Assembly (NCBI GenBank): GCA_035250505.1 | Contig: DATFFC010000052.1 | Location: 40,883 to 104,882 of the forward strand | Length of the DNA stretch: 64,000 nt | From: DASSBQ01 sp035250505 | GTDB taxonomy: Bacteria > Nitrospirota > Nitrospiria > Nitrospirales > Nitrospiraceae | Direction of reading: 5' to 3' | Part shown: positions 25,510-34,004 of the stretch, one piece after another | How positions within the stretch are numbered: the stretch's first letter is position 1 | Layout: each line of letters opens with the position of its first letter | Made by a program: the position numbers and the translations under genes | Notes under the pieces: model-generated | Told to the model about the DNA's origin: nothing | Seen by the model: only the letters and a program-made list of their open reading frames with translations | The model's database searches: none

Positions 25510-26730
25510 CTACGACGATTCCGGTAATTTGCCATGCCTGGTCAGGATTGATTTCATTAATGCCATGTAACTGTCGGCAAATTTTTCACGCGTATAGGTC
25601 GTTCGCACTTTTTCCCATGCTCTCATCGATCGCCTTCTCAGTTCAACAGTCGGCATGTTGGCTAGGGTTCTAACTCCATCTCTTATGTCGTCGATCGATG
25701 CGCTCTTTAAGAGAACGCCAAAATCGTCGACGTCAACGGACGATTCGTAATTTACGATCGGGATGAGGCCCGCTCCCATTGTCTCAAGCACGCACGCCGC
25801 TCCTGACTCAGAACAGGATGTGAACACATGAGCGACGGAGGAATCCAGCAATCGCTTAAAATCAGGACTTTCTTTATGCATCCAGCCTTCTAACTTGATA
25901 TTGGGTAGATGGTATAACTCCTTCCGGTACAACCGAACGAACTCCGGCTCATCTTCAACGGGTCCCACGATGGATAGGCGATACTCCGGTAGGCCGGCAA
26001 ACGCGTCGAGCACTAGGTCGAGGCCTTTGTGCACCATCCCCCGGCTCGCAAACCAGAGAAATTGCTTGCGACACTCGTCGAAGTCTTTCTCATTCGGCGA
26101 AGGCCACCTCGCCTCTACGGTAATGGGTAGACCGTAGACCGGTTTCTTCGCATACCGATACGTCCGCATCGTGAATTCATTTCCACACGTCGTAATATAG
26201 TCGGCAAATTCAGGCCCCAAATTCGGCCGTTCGAATCGGCTCGGCGGGATCGTCACACCCCTGCGTTCTTGAAGACTTAAGGTGCGGTTCATCTCTGCAG
26301 CGTTGTGGAACACGATATGAGCCGTGTCGCAATGAAGGATCTTGATGCAATCTCGGTCCAGATAGGGGTCCAGTCGCTGCAGATTGAACCGAGTATCCAC
26401 AATCACTTCGTAGCGCTTCCACGGAATGAACCGTTGATTCTGAGTATGAATGACGTCCACGTTGAAGCCCAAGTCGAGAAAGGTCTGAGCCATGGCAATC
26501 GTCTTCCAATATTGCTCATGACTGGTCGGAACCGGCAATCCACGACGCATCATGATAAGCCCTTGATTCGCATAAGAAACCAAAACATTGCCTCTGGCCC
26601 GGCCGTTGACCCTAAGCGACACAACACCACCGTAGAGCTGCCTTTTGGTGTATGCCAGGGAAGCCCACGCCTCTCGCAAAATGAGGTAGAGCTCGAATCT
26701 CTGCAAGTAGCGCTTGAGACGGGCTATCAC
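25510..26730 (-). CDS. Glycosyltransferase (GT4-like)
   Basis: A roughly 406-residue protein with a GT-B C-terminal domain: FLWFASRGMVHKGLDLVLDAF, LSIVGPVEDEPEFVRLY, and SCSESGAACVLETMGAGLIPIV, the donor-binding region with the expected glutamates. The N-terminal half is divergent, with ILHCDTAHIVFHNAAEMNRT instead of usual GT4 motifs. I set the start at GTG 26730, which makes a GTGA overlap with the upstream gene; an ATG at 26796 would overlap by 70 bp. The acceptor is unknown. Confidence 0.8.
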   Translation of the reverse strand: MIARLKRYLQRFELYLILREAWASLAYTKRQLYGGVVSLRVNGRARGNVLVSYANQGLIMMRRGLPVPTSHEQYWKTIAMAQTFLDLGFNVDVIHTQNQRFIPWKRYEVIVDTRFNLQRLDPYLDRDCIKILHCDTAHIVFHNAAEMNRTLSLQERRGVTIPPSRFERPNLGPEFADYITTCGNEFTMRTYRYAKKPVYGLPITVEARWPSPNEKDFDECRKQFLWFASRGMVHKGLDLVLDAFAGLPEYRLSIVGPVEDEPEFVRLYRKELYHLPNIKLEGWMHKESPDFKRLLDSSVAHVFTSCSESGAACVLETMGAGLIPIVNYESSVDVDDFGVLLKSASIDDIRDGVRTLANMPTVELRRRSMRAWEKVRTTYTREKFADSYMALMKSILTRHGKLPESS

Positions 26731-27704
26731 GATCGGTGCCACCCTTCTGGCACAAGCCACCACACCGGCTGCCAGCCATCCACAAGCGCGATCCATTGCG
26801 ACGTATCAACGGGATGGGCATCGATGTGATGCATGCCCCCTAAGTTCCATGTCCTTAAGCCCGGCCCAAGGATCGAGCCCTTTGCCATTGGAGACTCTCG
26901 ATAGGTGCGAGTGGTTAGCTCCAAAATCTCAAAGGCTCTAATACGGGTTCCATACATCGGAAAGCAGTCTTGTGCAAATCGAATCAGGCGGTTTTGCCAT
27001 AGAACGACTCGACCGGCAGGACGGGCGACATGCGGATCATCACGCACAACCGGTGATGCGGGGTGCTCATTCCAAGGTCCCTGTAAATCCATGGAAAAAT
27101 ATAGCCGCAAGGTATCGTGTTTCAGATCGGGACTGGTCTCGGAGAACAGCCACCATAAGTCCCCGTAGCGCAACAGAGAATTGTCACTGAAGCGTTGTCC
27201 GGAAATCAGGACATCGGTGCAAGCCCACTCCGTCGGAAATTGGCGAGATTCGTAAAGCCGGACACTCTGGGCCTGATGAGTCTCCGGAATCATGTAATAG
27301 CGGCCGTTCCACTCGAAAACGTAGGGGTATGACAAATGAAACGGCTCCCGCAATACGATCTTCTCATATTTCCACGTGACCGCATCTTTGCTGGTTGCCA
27401 ATCCGATCTCGCCCTTGGCGGCATCGTAATTATATACTTCAAAAAACATGTACCAGGTGTCCCGGCGACGGACCATGAAAGGATCGGCGACAAAGAGCGC
27501 CCGGACATCGGATACGCAGTCGCGAGTCAAAATCGGATTTTGAATGCCCCGTGTGGGGCCGACAGTACAGGGCGACGAACCTTTATAGAGACCGATCGAC
27601 CAAAGATGGTATACCGCATCCTCTGGGCCCAGTAATTTCCCGCTTAGTGAATGAGGAAGCCCGTCGCGGATCATCCGCTTGAGATGCCATTTCACGACCT
27701 GCAT
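26727..27704 (-). CDS. GINT1-like beta-propeller protein (glucosamine inositolphosphorylceramide transferase 1, N-terminal-type domain)
   Basis: The protein shows VADPFMVRRRDTWYMFFEVYN, GEIGLATSKDAVTWKYE, HLSYPYVFEWNGRYYMIPET and FSDNSLLRYGDLWWLFSETS, repeated blade-like units of a five-bladed propeller related to GH43-type folds. This combination matches the N-terminal-type domain of plant GINT1 and its bacterial relatives, often found in glycan loci alone or fused to formyl transferases. No fused domain is present here. Its reaction is not known in bacteria; a glycosyl-transfer or glycan-binding role is inferred. Start taken at ATG 27704, second in-frame start after TTG 27710. Confidence 0.78.
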   Translation of the reverse strand: MQVVKWHLKRMIRDGLPHSLSGKLLGPEDAVYHLWSIGLYKGSSPCTVGPTRGIQNPILTRDCVSDVRALFVADPFMVRRRDTWYMFFEVYNYDAAKGEIGLATSKDAVTWKYEKIVLREPFHLSYPYVFEWNGRYYMIPETHQAQSVRLYESRQFPTEWACTDVLISGQRFSDNSLLRYGDLWWLFSETSPDLKHDTLRLYFSMDLQGPWNEHPASPVVRDDPHVARPAGRVVLWQNRLIRFAQDCFPMYGTRIRAFEILELTTRTYRESPMAKGSILGPGLRTWNLGGMHHIDAHPVDTSQWIALVDGWQPVWWLVPEGWHRS

Positions 27705-27713
27705 CGACAATGC

Positions 27714-28646
27714 TCAGAAGGTCCCGGTTGCTTGAAACCTGGCGGCATACCAGTCAACTGTCTGTCTCAATCCTTTCTCCAATATGGTGCTGCATTCCCA
27801 CCCTAATTGTTGGCGGGCCTGTTCCACATTAGCCACCCGAATCGGTTCCATCGGCCGGTCCGATATCGCGCCGAACGCCGGCTTTACATGAACTCCCATC
27901 TGCCGCACGAGAATTTCGACGATCGATCGGACTGAAGATTTAGTGCCCGATCCCATATCGAACGTTTTTCCTTCAACATCCGGTGCTTCCCCGGCGGCTA
28001 TGAAGCCTTGCACAACATCATCCACATACACCCAATCGGCTTCCCACAACCCGCTCGTCAGCCGCGGGACTTCTCCCTTCAGCAGAGAAATGATTACTGA
28101 GGGGATCAGTTTCTTAGGATGTTGCCCGGGGCCGAAAGTCATGAAGGGGACCAGGATAACAACAGGCGTACCATACAGAGAATGAAACATCCGGCCATAC
28201 CCGCTGGCCGCCCACTTCGCGGCTGAGTAAGGAGAACTCGGTGTTTGATGCGCTTCCTGTGAGCTTGGTTCCGTCAGAGATCCGGCCAGGATAAGTCGGC
28301 GACAACCCAATTCAGTCGAGAGGATTAACAGATTTATGGTACTGACAAGTAGACTTTGAAATGTCGGCAGCACAAGATCTTTGCTCGGACTTGCGCCTAC
28401 CGAACCGGCCAAATGATAGATCACTTCAGGGCGGTACTTCGACAGCAGCGCACGTCCTTCATCGAGGGAAGACAGGTCCGATCGCCACCAAATCGGCCCG
28501 CCTTCTCGAATAGGGCGACAAGCTCGCGAAGTTGCATGGACTTCCGCTCCAAGGTCGCATAGACGTTGGCACAGATGGGATCCGAGAAACCCGCTTCCTC
28601 CGGTCACCAATACTTTTCGATTTTTCCAATAGTCGCATGTATTCAT
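27714..28646 (-). CDS. NAD(P)-dependent SDR epimerase/dehydratase or reductase
   Basis: An extended SDR of 310 residues: KVLVTGGSGFLGSHLC (cofactor loop), VIYHLAGSVGA, ILAGSLTEPS, and catalytic SPYSAAKWAASGY (YxxxK). The later part VYVDDVVQGFIAAGEA and FDMGSGTKSSVRSIVEIL is common in 4-reductases and 4-epimerases of GDP- or dTDP-deoxysugars. ATGA overlaps the stop of the PhyH-like gene. It probably works on the keto-sugar nucleotide handled by the surrounding C-methyltransferase and RfbC. Confidence 0.87.
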   Translation of the reverse strand: MNTCDYWKNRKVLVTGGSGFLGSHLCQRLCDLGAEVHATSRACRPIREGGPIWWRSDLSSLDEGRALLSKYRPEVIYHLAGSVGASPSKDLVLPTFQSLLVSTINLLILSTELGCRRLILAGSLTEPSSQEAHQTPSSPYSAAKWAASGYGRMFHSLYGTPVVILVPFMTFGPGQHPKKLIPSVIISLLKGEVPRLTSGLWEADWVYVDDVVQGFIAAGEAPDVEGKTFDMGSGTKSSVRSIVEILVRQMGVHVKPAFGAISDRPMEPIRVANVEQARQQLGWECSTILEKGLRQTVDWYAARFQATGTF

Positions 28647-29593
28647 GACATCTCATGAGGGGCAGGCCCTTGGGCAGCCGGTTTGTACATCACGTCTCCC
28701 ACGGCCCCTGTCTCGTCGTCATAGCGCGCGATGATGTCCTCCGGGACGTGAGTGAGGTCGGTCGTCCGGAGATAATCCCGCATCGTGGTGCCGGTACACT
28801 CTTCGTCAACCCGAGGAGCGCCGTTATTGGCGATCGCGTCGTCTAAGTGCACCGCCCTGAAGTCGATGCTAAACCGCGTTTTCCCTGATGTGTTGGGGAC
28901 ACTGGAATGCATTTGAGCACCGGAGAACAAGATAATTCCGCCCGCCGGCACTATCAGGCGGATTTGCGGATCAAGATCCAGCGTCTCAGTCGCCCGAGGG
29001 AGAGGCCTGGGATCTTCTTTCAGATATTGTGCGACATGCCCTCCACGGTGTTGCTGATTCCAGACATAGTAATTGTATCCTCGGGAGGTGTTCTGAACGG
29101 GACGATTCCAGTAGCGGGGATGAAACGCCATCGCGTTATCGGCTTGAATATTAAAGATTGGAATCCACCAATTGATCTGGAACATGGGAGCCGAGTACCA
29201 GGTGTCGCGGTGCGGATGCCAGGCATACGCGATTCCGGTGGTCAAATAGTTATCACTGGTCGAACTCCGCATTTTCGGCACATCAAAGTACGTTTTTTCA
29301 GGGTCACATCCCATTTCCGCGAGCAAGGATTGAAGATGCCGTTTGGATTCGGGATGATGAATGAAATCCGGCTTTAGTTTGCCCAAGATTTCCGCATACA
29401 CCTCCACCGGCAGATGGAACTGCGCGGTTTCGGGATCATGTGGAGCAAACGCTTCTCTGATCAGGTCTTGAGCGAAGTGGATGAACCGCAGAGAACTCGC
29501 ACGCGGCGAGTACACAAACAACTGTCCTTCAAACAAAAGGCGCCGCCGTTCATCGTCACTGACATCCGCATCCAAATACACGGCATTGTTCAT
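28643..29593 (-). CDS. Phytanoyl-CoA dioxygenase (PhyH)-like Fe(II)/2-oxoglutarate oxygenase
   Basis: From ATG 29593 (ribosome site GAGGAGG) the protein has 316 residues. The iron triad is visible as H128-x-D130 in WHPHRDTW and distal H229 in GAQMHSSVPN, with R240 in GKTRFSIDFR as the likely 2-oxoglutarate ligand, in the spacing of the double-stranded beta-helix oxygenases. Members hydroxylate or oxidise small molecules, including sugar nucleotides and secondary metabolites. Here it sits between the DUF4910 and SDR genes, suggesting oxygen-dependent tailoring of the unusual sugar. Substrate unknown. Confidence 0.8.
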   Translation of the reverse strand: MNNAVYLDADVSDDERRRLLFEGQLFVYSPRASSLRFIHFAQDLIREAFAPHDPETAQFHLPVEVYAEILGKLKPDFIHHPESKRHLQSLLAEMGCDPEKTYFDVPKMRSSTSDNYLTTGIAYAWHPHRDTWYSAPMFQINWWIPIFNIQADNAMAFHPRYWNRPVQNTSRGYNYYVWNQQHRGGHVAQYLKEDPRPLPRATETLDLDPQIRLIVPAGGIILFSGAQMHSSVPNTSGKTRFSIDFRAVHLDDAIANNGAPRVDEECTGTTMRDYLRTTDLTHVPEDIIARYDDETGAVGDVMYKPAAQGPAPHEMS

Positions 29594-29634
29594 GCTGACC
29601 TCCTCGCGCCCAAACGATGCGCCGGCTTCCGCGT

Positions 29635-30939
29635 TCAATTCAAGAGCCCGTGCTCCGACAATGCACACGCAGCCGAATAGATTGACTCAAATGACATCTG
29701 CGCTCTGTCCGCAATATCCAACAAGGAGTGACGGCCGTCGGCAAGGTTCAAAACCCATAGGAGAGCCATTTCCCTTAACGCCCCTTCAGTCTGTCCTGCA
29801 ACGGCTCGATACAATCCGCGTTTTCCCAATTGCGGCTCACAATATGGATTCGTACTGACCGGCGTTCTATCATTCTCAAGGACGAAAAAGGTCCTCAATG
29901 ACAAAACCAACATCTCCCACATGGAGTCTTCATGAACGAATTGCAAGTCATCCGCCGACGTATGATATTCGGGATATTCGCCGTGCGGGGTCCTCATTAA
30001 ACAGCCGACGGGAAGGTTAAAGCCGGGCGAGCAATACTGTCGTTCGTCGTACCCATACGGGAAGAAATCTATGACCTTGTATGGCTGCTGTTGGTGATGG
30101 AGGACATGAGCCATCGCACGATCAATCGAAGCATCCCCCCTGCGGCTTCGCTTATACGTGATTCCACCGGCGTCTCCTACCCCCGTTAAGACAAGTCCGT
30201 GTCGAATCCGATCTATCCGGTCCTGGTTCATCGCAAGCCAAGTGATCGAGCCGATTGTGCCCGGCACAAATAGAAATCGATACGAGAATTTTCGCGGCAT
30301 GCCTTCTAACGCCCGGCCTAGGAAGGTCGCAACGGCTATGCCGGATAAGTTGTCGTTGCAGAGTGAGGGATGGCAGCAATGCGTAGAGATAAGAATTTCC
30401 TCGCTTGACTCGCCGGGCAGGAAGCATTCCCCATAGGTAAGATGGCCTGGTTCAAGCGATGAATCAATACAGACGTCGTATTCCGCCTCAGGCAACTCCT
30501 TCAGTTGCCGATGACTCAGGCAGAATCCCCAGTTCTCTTTATAGTAGGAGGTCCTATATGGAATCCACTCCGGCCTATCGGGCAATGTATGAAGATGCTT
30601 CTGCAATTCTTCCAGTCGCATTCGAGCCTTTACAGGAATGCTATAACTCATTACATGCAAATTGGATCGCCGAAAATCTACCACTCTGGTTCCGTCCGGG
30701 GCGGCGATGTAGGCATCACGAATATTCCACTCCATCGGCACGGTCCAATCGAACACCGGCGTGCCACTGGGCACCTCACGCATCTCCAACGGCAAGTACT
30801 GCCTGATGCCGCGCAAGGTCTCCCGAAAGCCGTTTCCGGTGATGCTGCGGCAAATCGGGTATAGCGCAGTGATCATGTCCCGCATTGCCGCCCCGGTGCC
30901 CGGCCCATCGACAACCCGTTGGATCTCCGCGAGATTCAT
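29635..30939 (-). CDS. DUF4910 aminopeptidase-fold protein
   Basis: A 434-residue protein with an M28-like metallopeptidase core: ISTHCCHPSLCNDNLSG (about residues 184-200, zinc-binding H/D), FVPGTIGSITWLA, and EYHTSADDLQFV near the end of the catalytic domain. The C-terminal 80 residues resemble a winged helix. This is the DUF4910 architecture. The ATG at 30939 forms an ATGA overlap with rfbC. Such proteins recur in surface-glycan loci with sugar nucleotide enzymes; whether they cleave an amide, a peptide or act on a sugar is not established. Confidence 0.85.
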   Translation of the reverse strand: MNLAEIQRVVDGPGTGAAMRDMITALYPICRSITGNGFRETLRGIRQYLPLEMREVPSGTPVFDWTVPMEWNIRDAYIAAPDGTRVVDFRRSNLHVMSYSIPVKARMRLEELQKHLHTLPDRPEWIPYRTSYYKENWGFCLSHRQLKELPEAEYDVCIDSSLEPGHLTYGECFLPGESSEEILISTHCCHPSLCNDNLSGIAVATFLGRALEGMPRKFSYRFLFVPGTIGSITWLAMNQDRIDRIRHGLVLTGVGDAGGITYKRSRRGDASIDRAMAHVLHHQQQPYKVIDFFPYGYDERQYCSPGFNLPVGCLMRTPHGEYPEYHTSADDLQFVHEDSMWEMLVLSLRTFFVLENDRTPVSTNPYCEPQLGKRGLYRAVAGQTEGALREMALLWVLNLADGRHSLLDIADRAQMSFESIYSAACALSEHGLLN

Positions 30940-31475
30940 GCGCCAGCCTGACAAAAATCCGGATAGGAAAGGTCTTTCATGGAAATAGTGCGGGTGGCCT
31001 GAGGCCATGGGATCCTAAAAGCCGGATCATCCCATCGAAATCCCCGCGAAGAAGCCGGAGAGTAGAAGTCGGACATCTGATAAAACACCTCGGTGTTGTC
31101 TTCCAGTGTCTGGAAGCCATGTGCAAATCCTTTGGGCACATATAACATCTTGCGGTTCTCCGCTGAAAGAACGATCGCCACATGGCGCATATAGGTTGGT
31201 GAATCACGACGTAGATCGACGATTACATCATGGATGGCGCCTCTCGTACATCGTATCAATTTGGTTTCAGCATGCGGATCAACCTGATAGTGCATGCCGC
31301 GCAACGTCCCCCGTTTCTTATTGAATGAGATGTTGCATTGCACAATCCTGTCGTCGAGACCTTGGGCACGAAACTCTCTCTCGCACCAACTTCTCGCAAA
31401 GAAGCCCCTTTCGTCATCAAGCCGTTCCAGTTCAATGATATACGATCCCGGCAGTTCGGTTTCTCCGAATATCAC
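30936..31475 (-). CDS. rfbC: dTDP-4-dehydrorhamnose 3,5-epimerase family protein
   Basis: An RmlC-type cupin of about 179 residues. RGMHYQ carries the catalytic histidine (about H62), KMLYVPKGFAHGFQTLE is the conserved barrel strand, and VFYQMSDFYSP carries the tyrosine (about Y132). The enzyme epimerises C3 and/or C5 of a 4-keto-6-deoxy sugar nucleotide. GTG 31475 is the chosen start: GTGA overlaps the methyltransferase stop and GGAGG lies about 13 nt upstream. RmlA, RmlB and RmlD are not adjacent, so the substrate may be a C-methylated or CDP-linked keto-sugar rather than the rhamnose intermediate. Confidence 0.9.
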   Translation of the reverse strand: MIFGETELPGSYIIELERLDDERGFFARSWCEREFRAQGLDDRIVQCNISFNKKRGTLRGMHYQVDPHAETKLIRCTRGAIHDVIVDLRRDSPTYMRHVAIVLSAENRKMLYVPKGFAHGFQTLEDNTEVFYQMSDFYSPASSRGFRWDDPAFRIPWPQATRTISMKDLSYPDFCQAGA

Positions 31476-32770
31476 GGTAAGACTTTGACCTCCGGAATAG
31501 GTACGACAAATCGGCCTCCCCACTCTCGGATAAAGGCCATTTGCTGCATGACCTCATCCTTTATATTCCACGGCAATATGAGCACATAGTCGGGCTTCGT
31601 CTGTTTGATTACGTCCGGGGAAAGGATCGGAATTCTTACCCCAGGCAGATAGTACCCCTGCTTATATGGGCTTCTGTCGACGGTGTAGTCGAGGAAGTCG
31701 GATCTGATCCCGCAGTAATTCAGGAGAGTATTCCCCTTGGCGGGAGCTCCGTAACCTACGATCACCTTTCCATCATTCTTTGCAGCAACCAGGAACGCCA
31801 ACAACTTGCGCTTTGTCTCCTCAACCCGTTTTGCGAAATGGAGATAATGCTCCAACCGGTCAAACCCGGCCGACGCTTCGCGTTCGCGCAGCTCTACCAG
31901 ACGCTTGCCGACGGATTTGGAGGTATCGTCGCTATGCTTGGCATAAATCCGCAACGAACCTCCATGCGTCGACAATTCTTCGACGTCGAAGAGGGCCAGC
32001 CCATGCTTGTCGAAAATCCGCTCCACCGCAAGCAGGGATAGATAGGAAAAATGTTCATGGTAAATCGTGTCGAACTGGTTCTCTTGCATCAGCCGCATCA
32101 CATGCGGGAACTCCATGGTGACGACACCTTGGCTCTTCAGCGCGATCTTCAGCCCTCCCACAAAATCGTTTATATTCGGGACGTGGGCCAAGACATTGTT
32201 TCCGATCAAGAGATCGGCCTTTTTTCCTCTTGCGGCCAGGGTTCGAGCCGTCTGCACACCGAAAAATTTCACCAATGTCGGGACGCCTTTTTTTTTCGCG
32301 ACCTTCGCCACGTTGACTGCGGGCTCGATCCCCAGTACGGGCACTCCGCGCTTGACGAAATATTGAAGCAGATAGCCGTCGTTGCTTGCAATTTCAATGA
32401 CATGACTGCGCGGTCCCAACGCAAAACGTTCGTAAACCAGACCCACGTATTTTTCAGCATGCTGGAGCCAGCTATCCGAATAGGACGAAAAATAGGCGTA
32501 GTCACCGAAGATGCTTTGAGGGCTTGTGAATTCTTCCAATTGGACAAGCAGACATTCCTTACATACGTACACATGGAGCGGGTAGAACGGTTCCATTCGG
32601 TTCAGTTGCTCCGTTGCGACATAGGAGTTGGCCAACGGCGACATGCCAAGATCAATAAATGTGTGTTCGAGGCTGGCTCCGCAGAAACGGCAGCATCGTG
32701 TAGGAGCTGACTGTTCCATTCTCGTCCGACCGGTCTGTGACCTTGTCACTCGCTGGTTGCTTCGTGCCAT
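31472..32770 (-). CDS. SAM-dependent sugar C-methyltransferase (Methyltransf_14 type)
   Basis: A three-part, 432-residue protein: an N-terminal zinc-ribbon-like region (CRFCGASL and YVCKECLLVQL), a central SAM domain (VIEIASNDGYLLQYF, IGNNVLAHVPNINDFV), and a C-terminal Rossmann-like domain (VIVGYGAPAKGNTLLNY). This is the architecture of TylC3/NovU-like enzymes that C-methylate C3 or C5 of 4-keto-deoxysugar nucleotides. The ATG at 32770 has GGAGGT 4 nt upstream. Position directly before rfbC supports a branched-chain sugar product. A run of nine A in the coding strand occurs at 32288-32296. Confidence 0.88.
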   Translation of the reverse strand: MARSNQRVTRSQTGRTRMEQSAPTRCCRFCGASLEHTFIDLGMSPLANSYVATEQLNRMEPFYPLHVYVCKECLLVQLEEFTSPQSIFGDYAYFSSYSDSWLQHAEKYVGLVYERFALGPRSHVIEIASNDGYLLQYFVKRGVPVLGIEPAVNVAKVAKKKGVPTLVKFFGVQTARTLAARGKKADLLIGNNVLAHVPNINDFVGGLKIALKSQGVVTMEFPHVMRLMQENQFDTIYHEHFSYLSLLAVERIFDKHGLALFDVEELSTHGGSLRIYAKHSDDTSKSVGKRLVELREREASAGFDRLEHYLHFAKRVEETKRKLLAFLVAAKNDGKVIVGYGAPAKGNTLLNYCGIRSDFLDYTVDRSPYKQGYYLPGVRIPILSPDVIKQTKPDYVLILPWNIKDEVMQQMAFIREWGGRFVVPIPEVKVLP

Positions 32771-32842
32771 CCCGACCTCCGATTCAAATTTCGAACTTGC
32801 CGCCCGTCCGTTCCACCGTAGAAATCGATTGTGCCGAGTAAC

Positions 32843-33907
32843 TTAAGAGATGCACTTGCTGAACCCTGACCACGACAAATCTTCCGTGAGATGTCCGTCT
32901 TGTTTGAGTTGCTTCAACACATTGAGCCGCATGAAGTGTGACTGTCGAAAATCGGAGTCTCGAAAATTCATCCGTTGCAAGCCTTGTATCAAATCTTCAA
33001 TGGCGGTTCGTAGGTCCACTTGTGGCTGGTAGGCTTTGGCCAATCGTCTAAATTTCTCAAAACTGACACGGTACGATCGTTTGTCCGGCTGAGCATCCCG
33101 GTTGATGTCCACCCGAACGCCGGTAACAACTTGGGCGACCGCTTCCGCCAGATCTCTGACCTGGTAATTCCATTCGTCGCTTCCCACGTTGATTGCCAAG
33201 AATTCCCCACCATCCTGGCTCGTTCTTCCCAGCGCCCATTCAATCGCCCTCGCCATATCCAAGACATGGATCAGCGGACGCCAGGGGGTCCCGTCACTGA
33301 GAATGGTGATGCGTCCGGCGGTGACTGCACTGGCAACGAAATCATTCAGGACCAAGTCAAGTCGAAGCCGTTCGCTCATACCACACGCAGTGGAAAACCG
33401 AAGACTTGTCACCCCGAAGCCCGAATCGGCGAGTTTCCCGAGTTCCTCTTCTGCGCCGATCTTCGACTTGGCATAGGCGGTCAAAGGGTTTAACGCCGAT
33501 TCCTCCGTTTTCTCGACCTGTTCCGCAGATCCATAAACGCTGCAACTGGACGCGAAAATGAACCGTCTCACTCCTCTCTCCCGGGCGTTTCGGGCAAGAT
33601 GCACCGCGGCTCGGCAGTTGACATCCCACGTGACCTTCTCAAATGTGGCACCCATGGGGTCATTTGAAATAGCTGCCAAATAGATAATGGCGTCGACGCC
33701 ATCCAGAACGGCCGGGTCGATCGACCGAACGTCTCCCAAATGTTGAACATCGACTCGACATTCCGGCAGGAATGGGGAGGCCGTCAAGCAGGAGGCAAAG
33801 TATCCCATGTCATATCCAATAAGCTTAATTTTCGGATAGGATTCGCGAAGACGCCGAATCACTGCCGGCCCGACATAACCCATGTTCCCCGTGATGAGTA
33901 TTCGCAT
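32843..33907 (-). CDS. NAD-dependent sugar epimerase/dehydratase (extended SDR)
   Basis: A 354-residue extended SDR: MRILITGNMGYVGPAVI, YLAAISNDPMGATFE, FASSCSVYGSAE and TAYAKSKIGAEEEL (catalytic YxxxK). NVGSDEWNYQVRDLAEAV is typical of surface-carbohydrate SDRs. The segment before YxxxK is SCS, not the TDE of NDP-hexose 4,6-dehydratases, so it is more likely an epimerase or reductase. GAGGAG precedes the start. It follows rfbF, from which a CDP-sugar substrate is possible. Confidence 0.85.
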   Translation of the reverse strand: MRILITGNMGYVGPAVIRRLRESYPKIKLIGYDMGYFASCLTASPFLPECRVDVQHLGDVRSIDPAVLDGVDAIIYLAAISNDPMGATFEKVTWDVNCRAAVHLARNARERGVRRFIFASSCSVYGSAEQVEKTEESALNPLTAYAKSKIGAEEELGKLADSGFGVTSLRFSTACGMSERLRLDLVLNDFVASAVTAGRITILSDGTPWRPLIHVLDMARAIEWALGRTSQDGGEFLAINVGSDEWNYQVRDLAEAVAQVVTGVRVDINRDAQPDKRSYRVSFEKFRRLAKAYQPQVDLRTAIEDLIQGLQRMNFRDSDFRQSHFMRLNVLKQLKQDGHLTEDLSWSGFSKCIS

Positions 33908-34004
33908 GTGATCTCCTCATGCCTCGCACATTTATTATCAGACCCCAATCTTCCCAGATCGCTTTCCGTCGTTCACGAAAGAGGCCGGTTCGGAAACGGC
34001 CGCA

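Noticed and set aside
33983..34001. Hairpin between the SDR and rfbF genes as a terminator
   Set aside because: GGCCG/CGGCC is only 5 bp with a 9-nt loop and no U-tract, so likely chance in GC-rich DNA.
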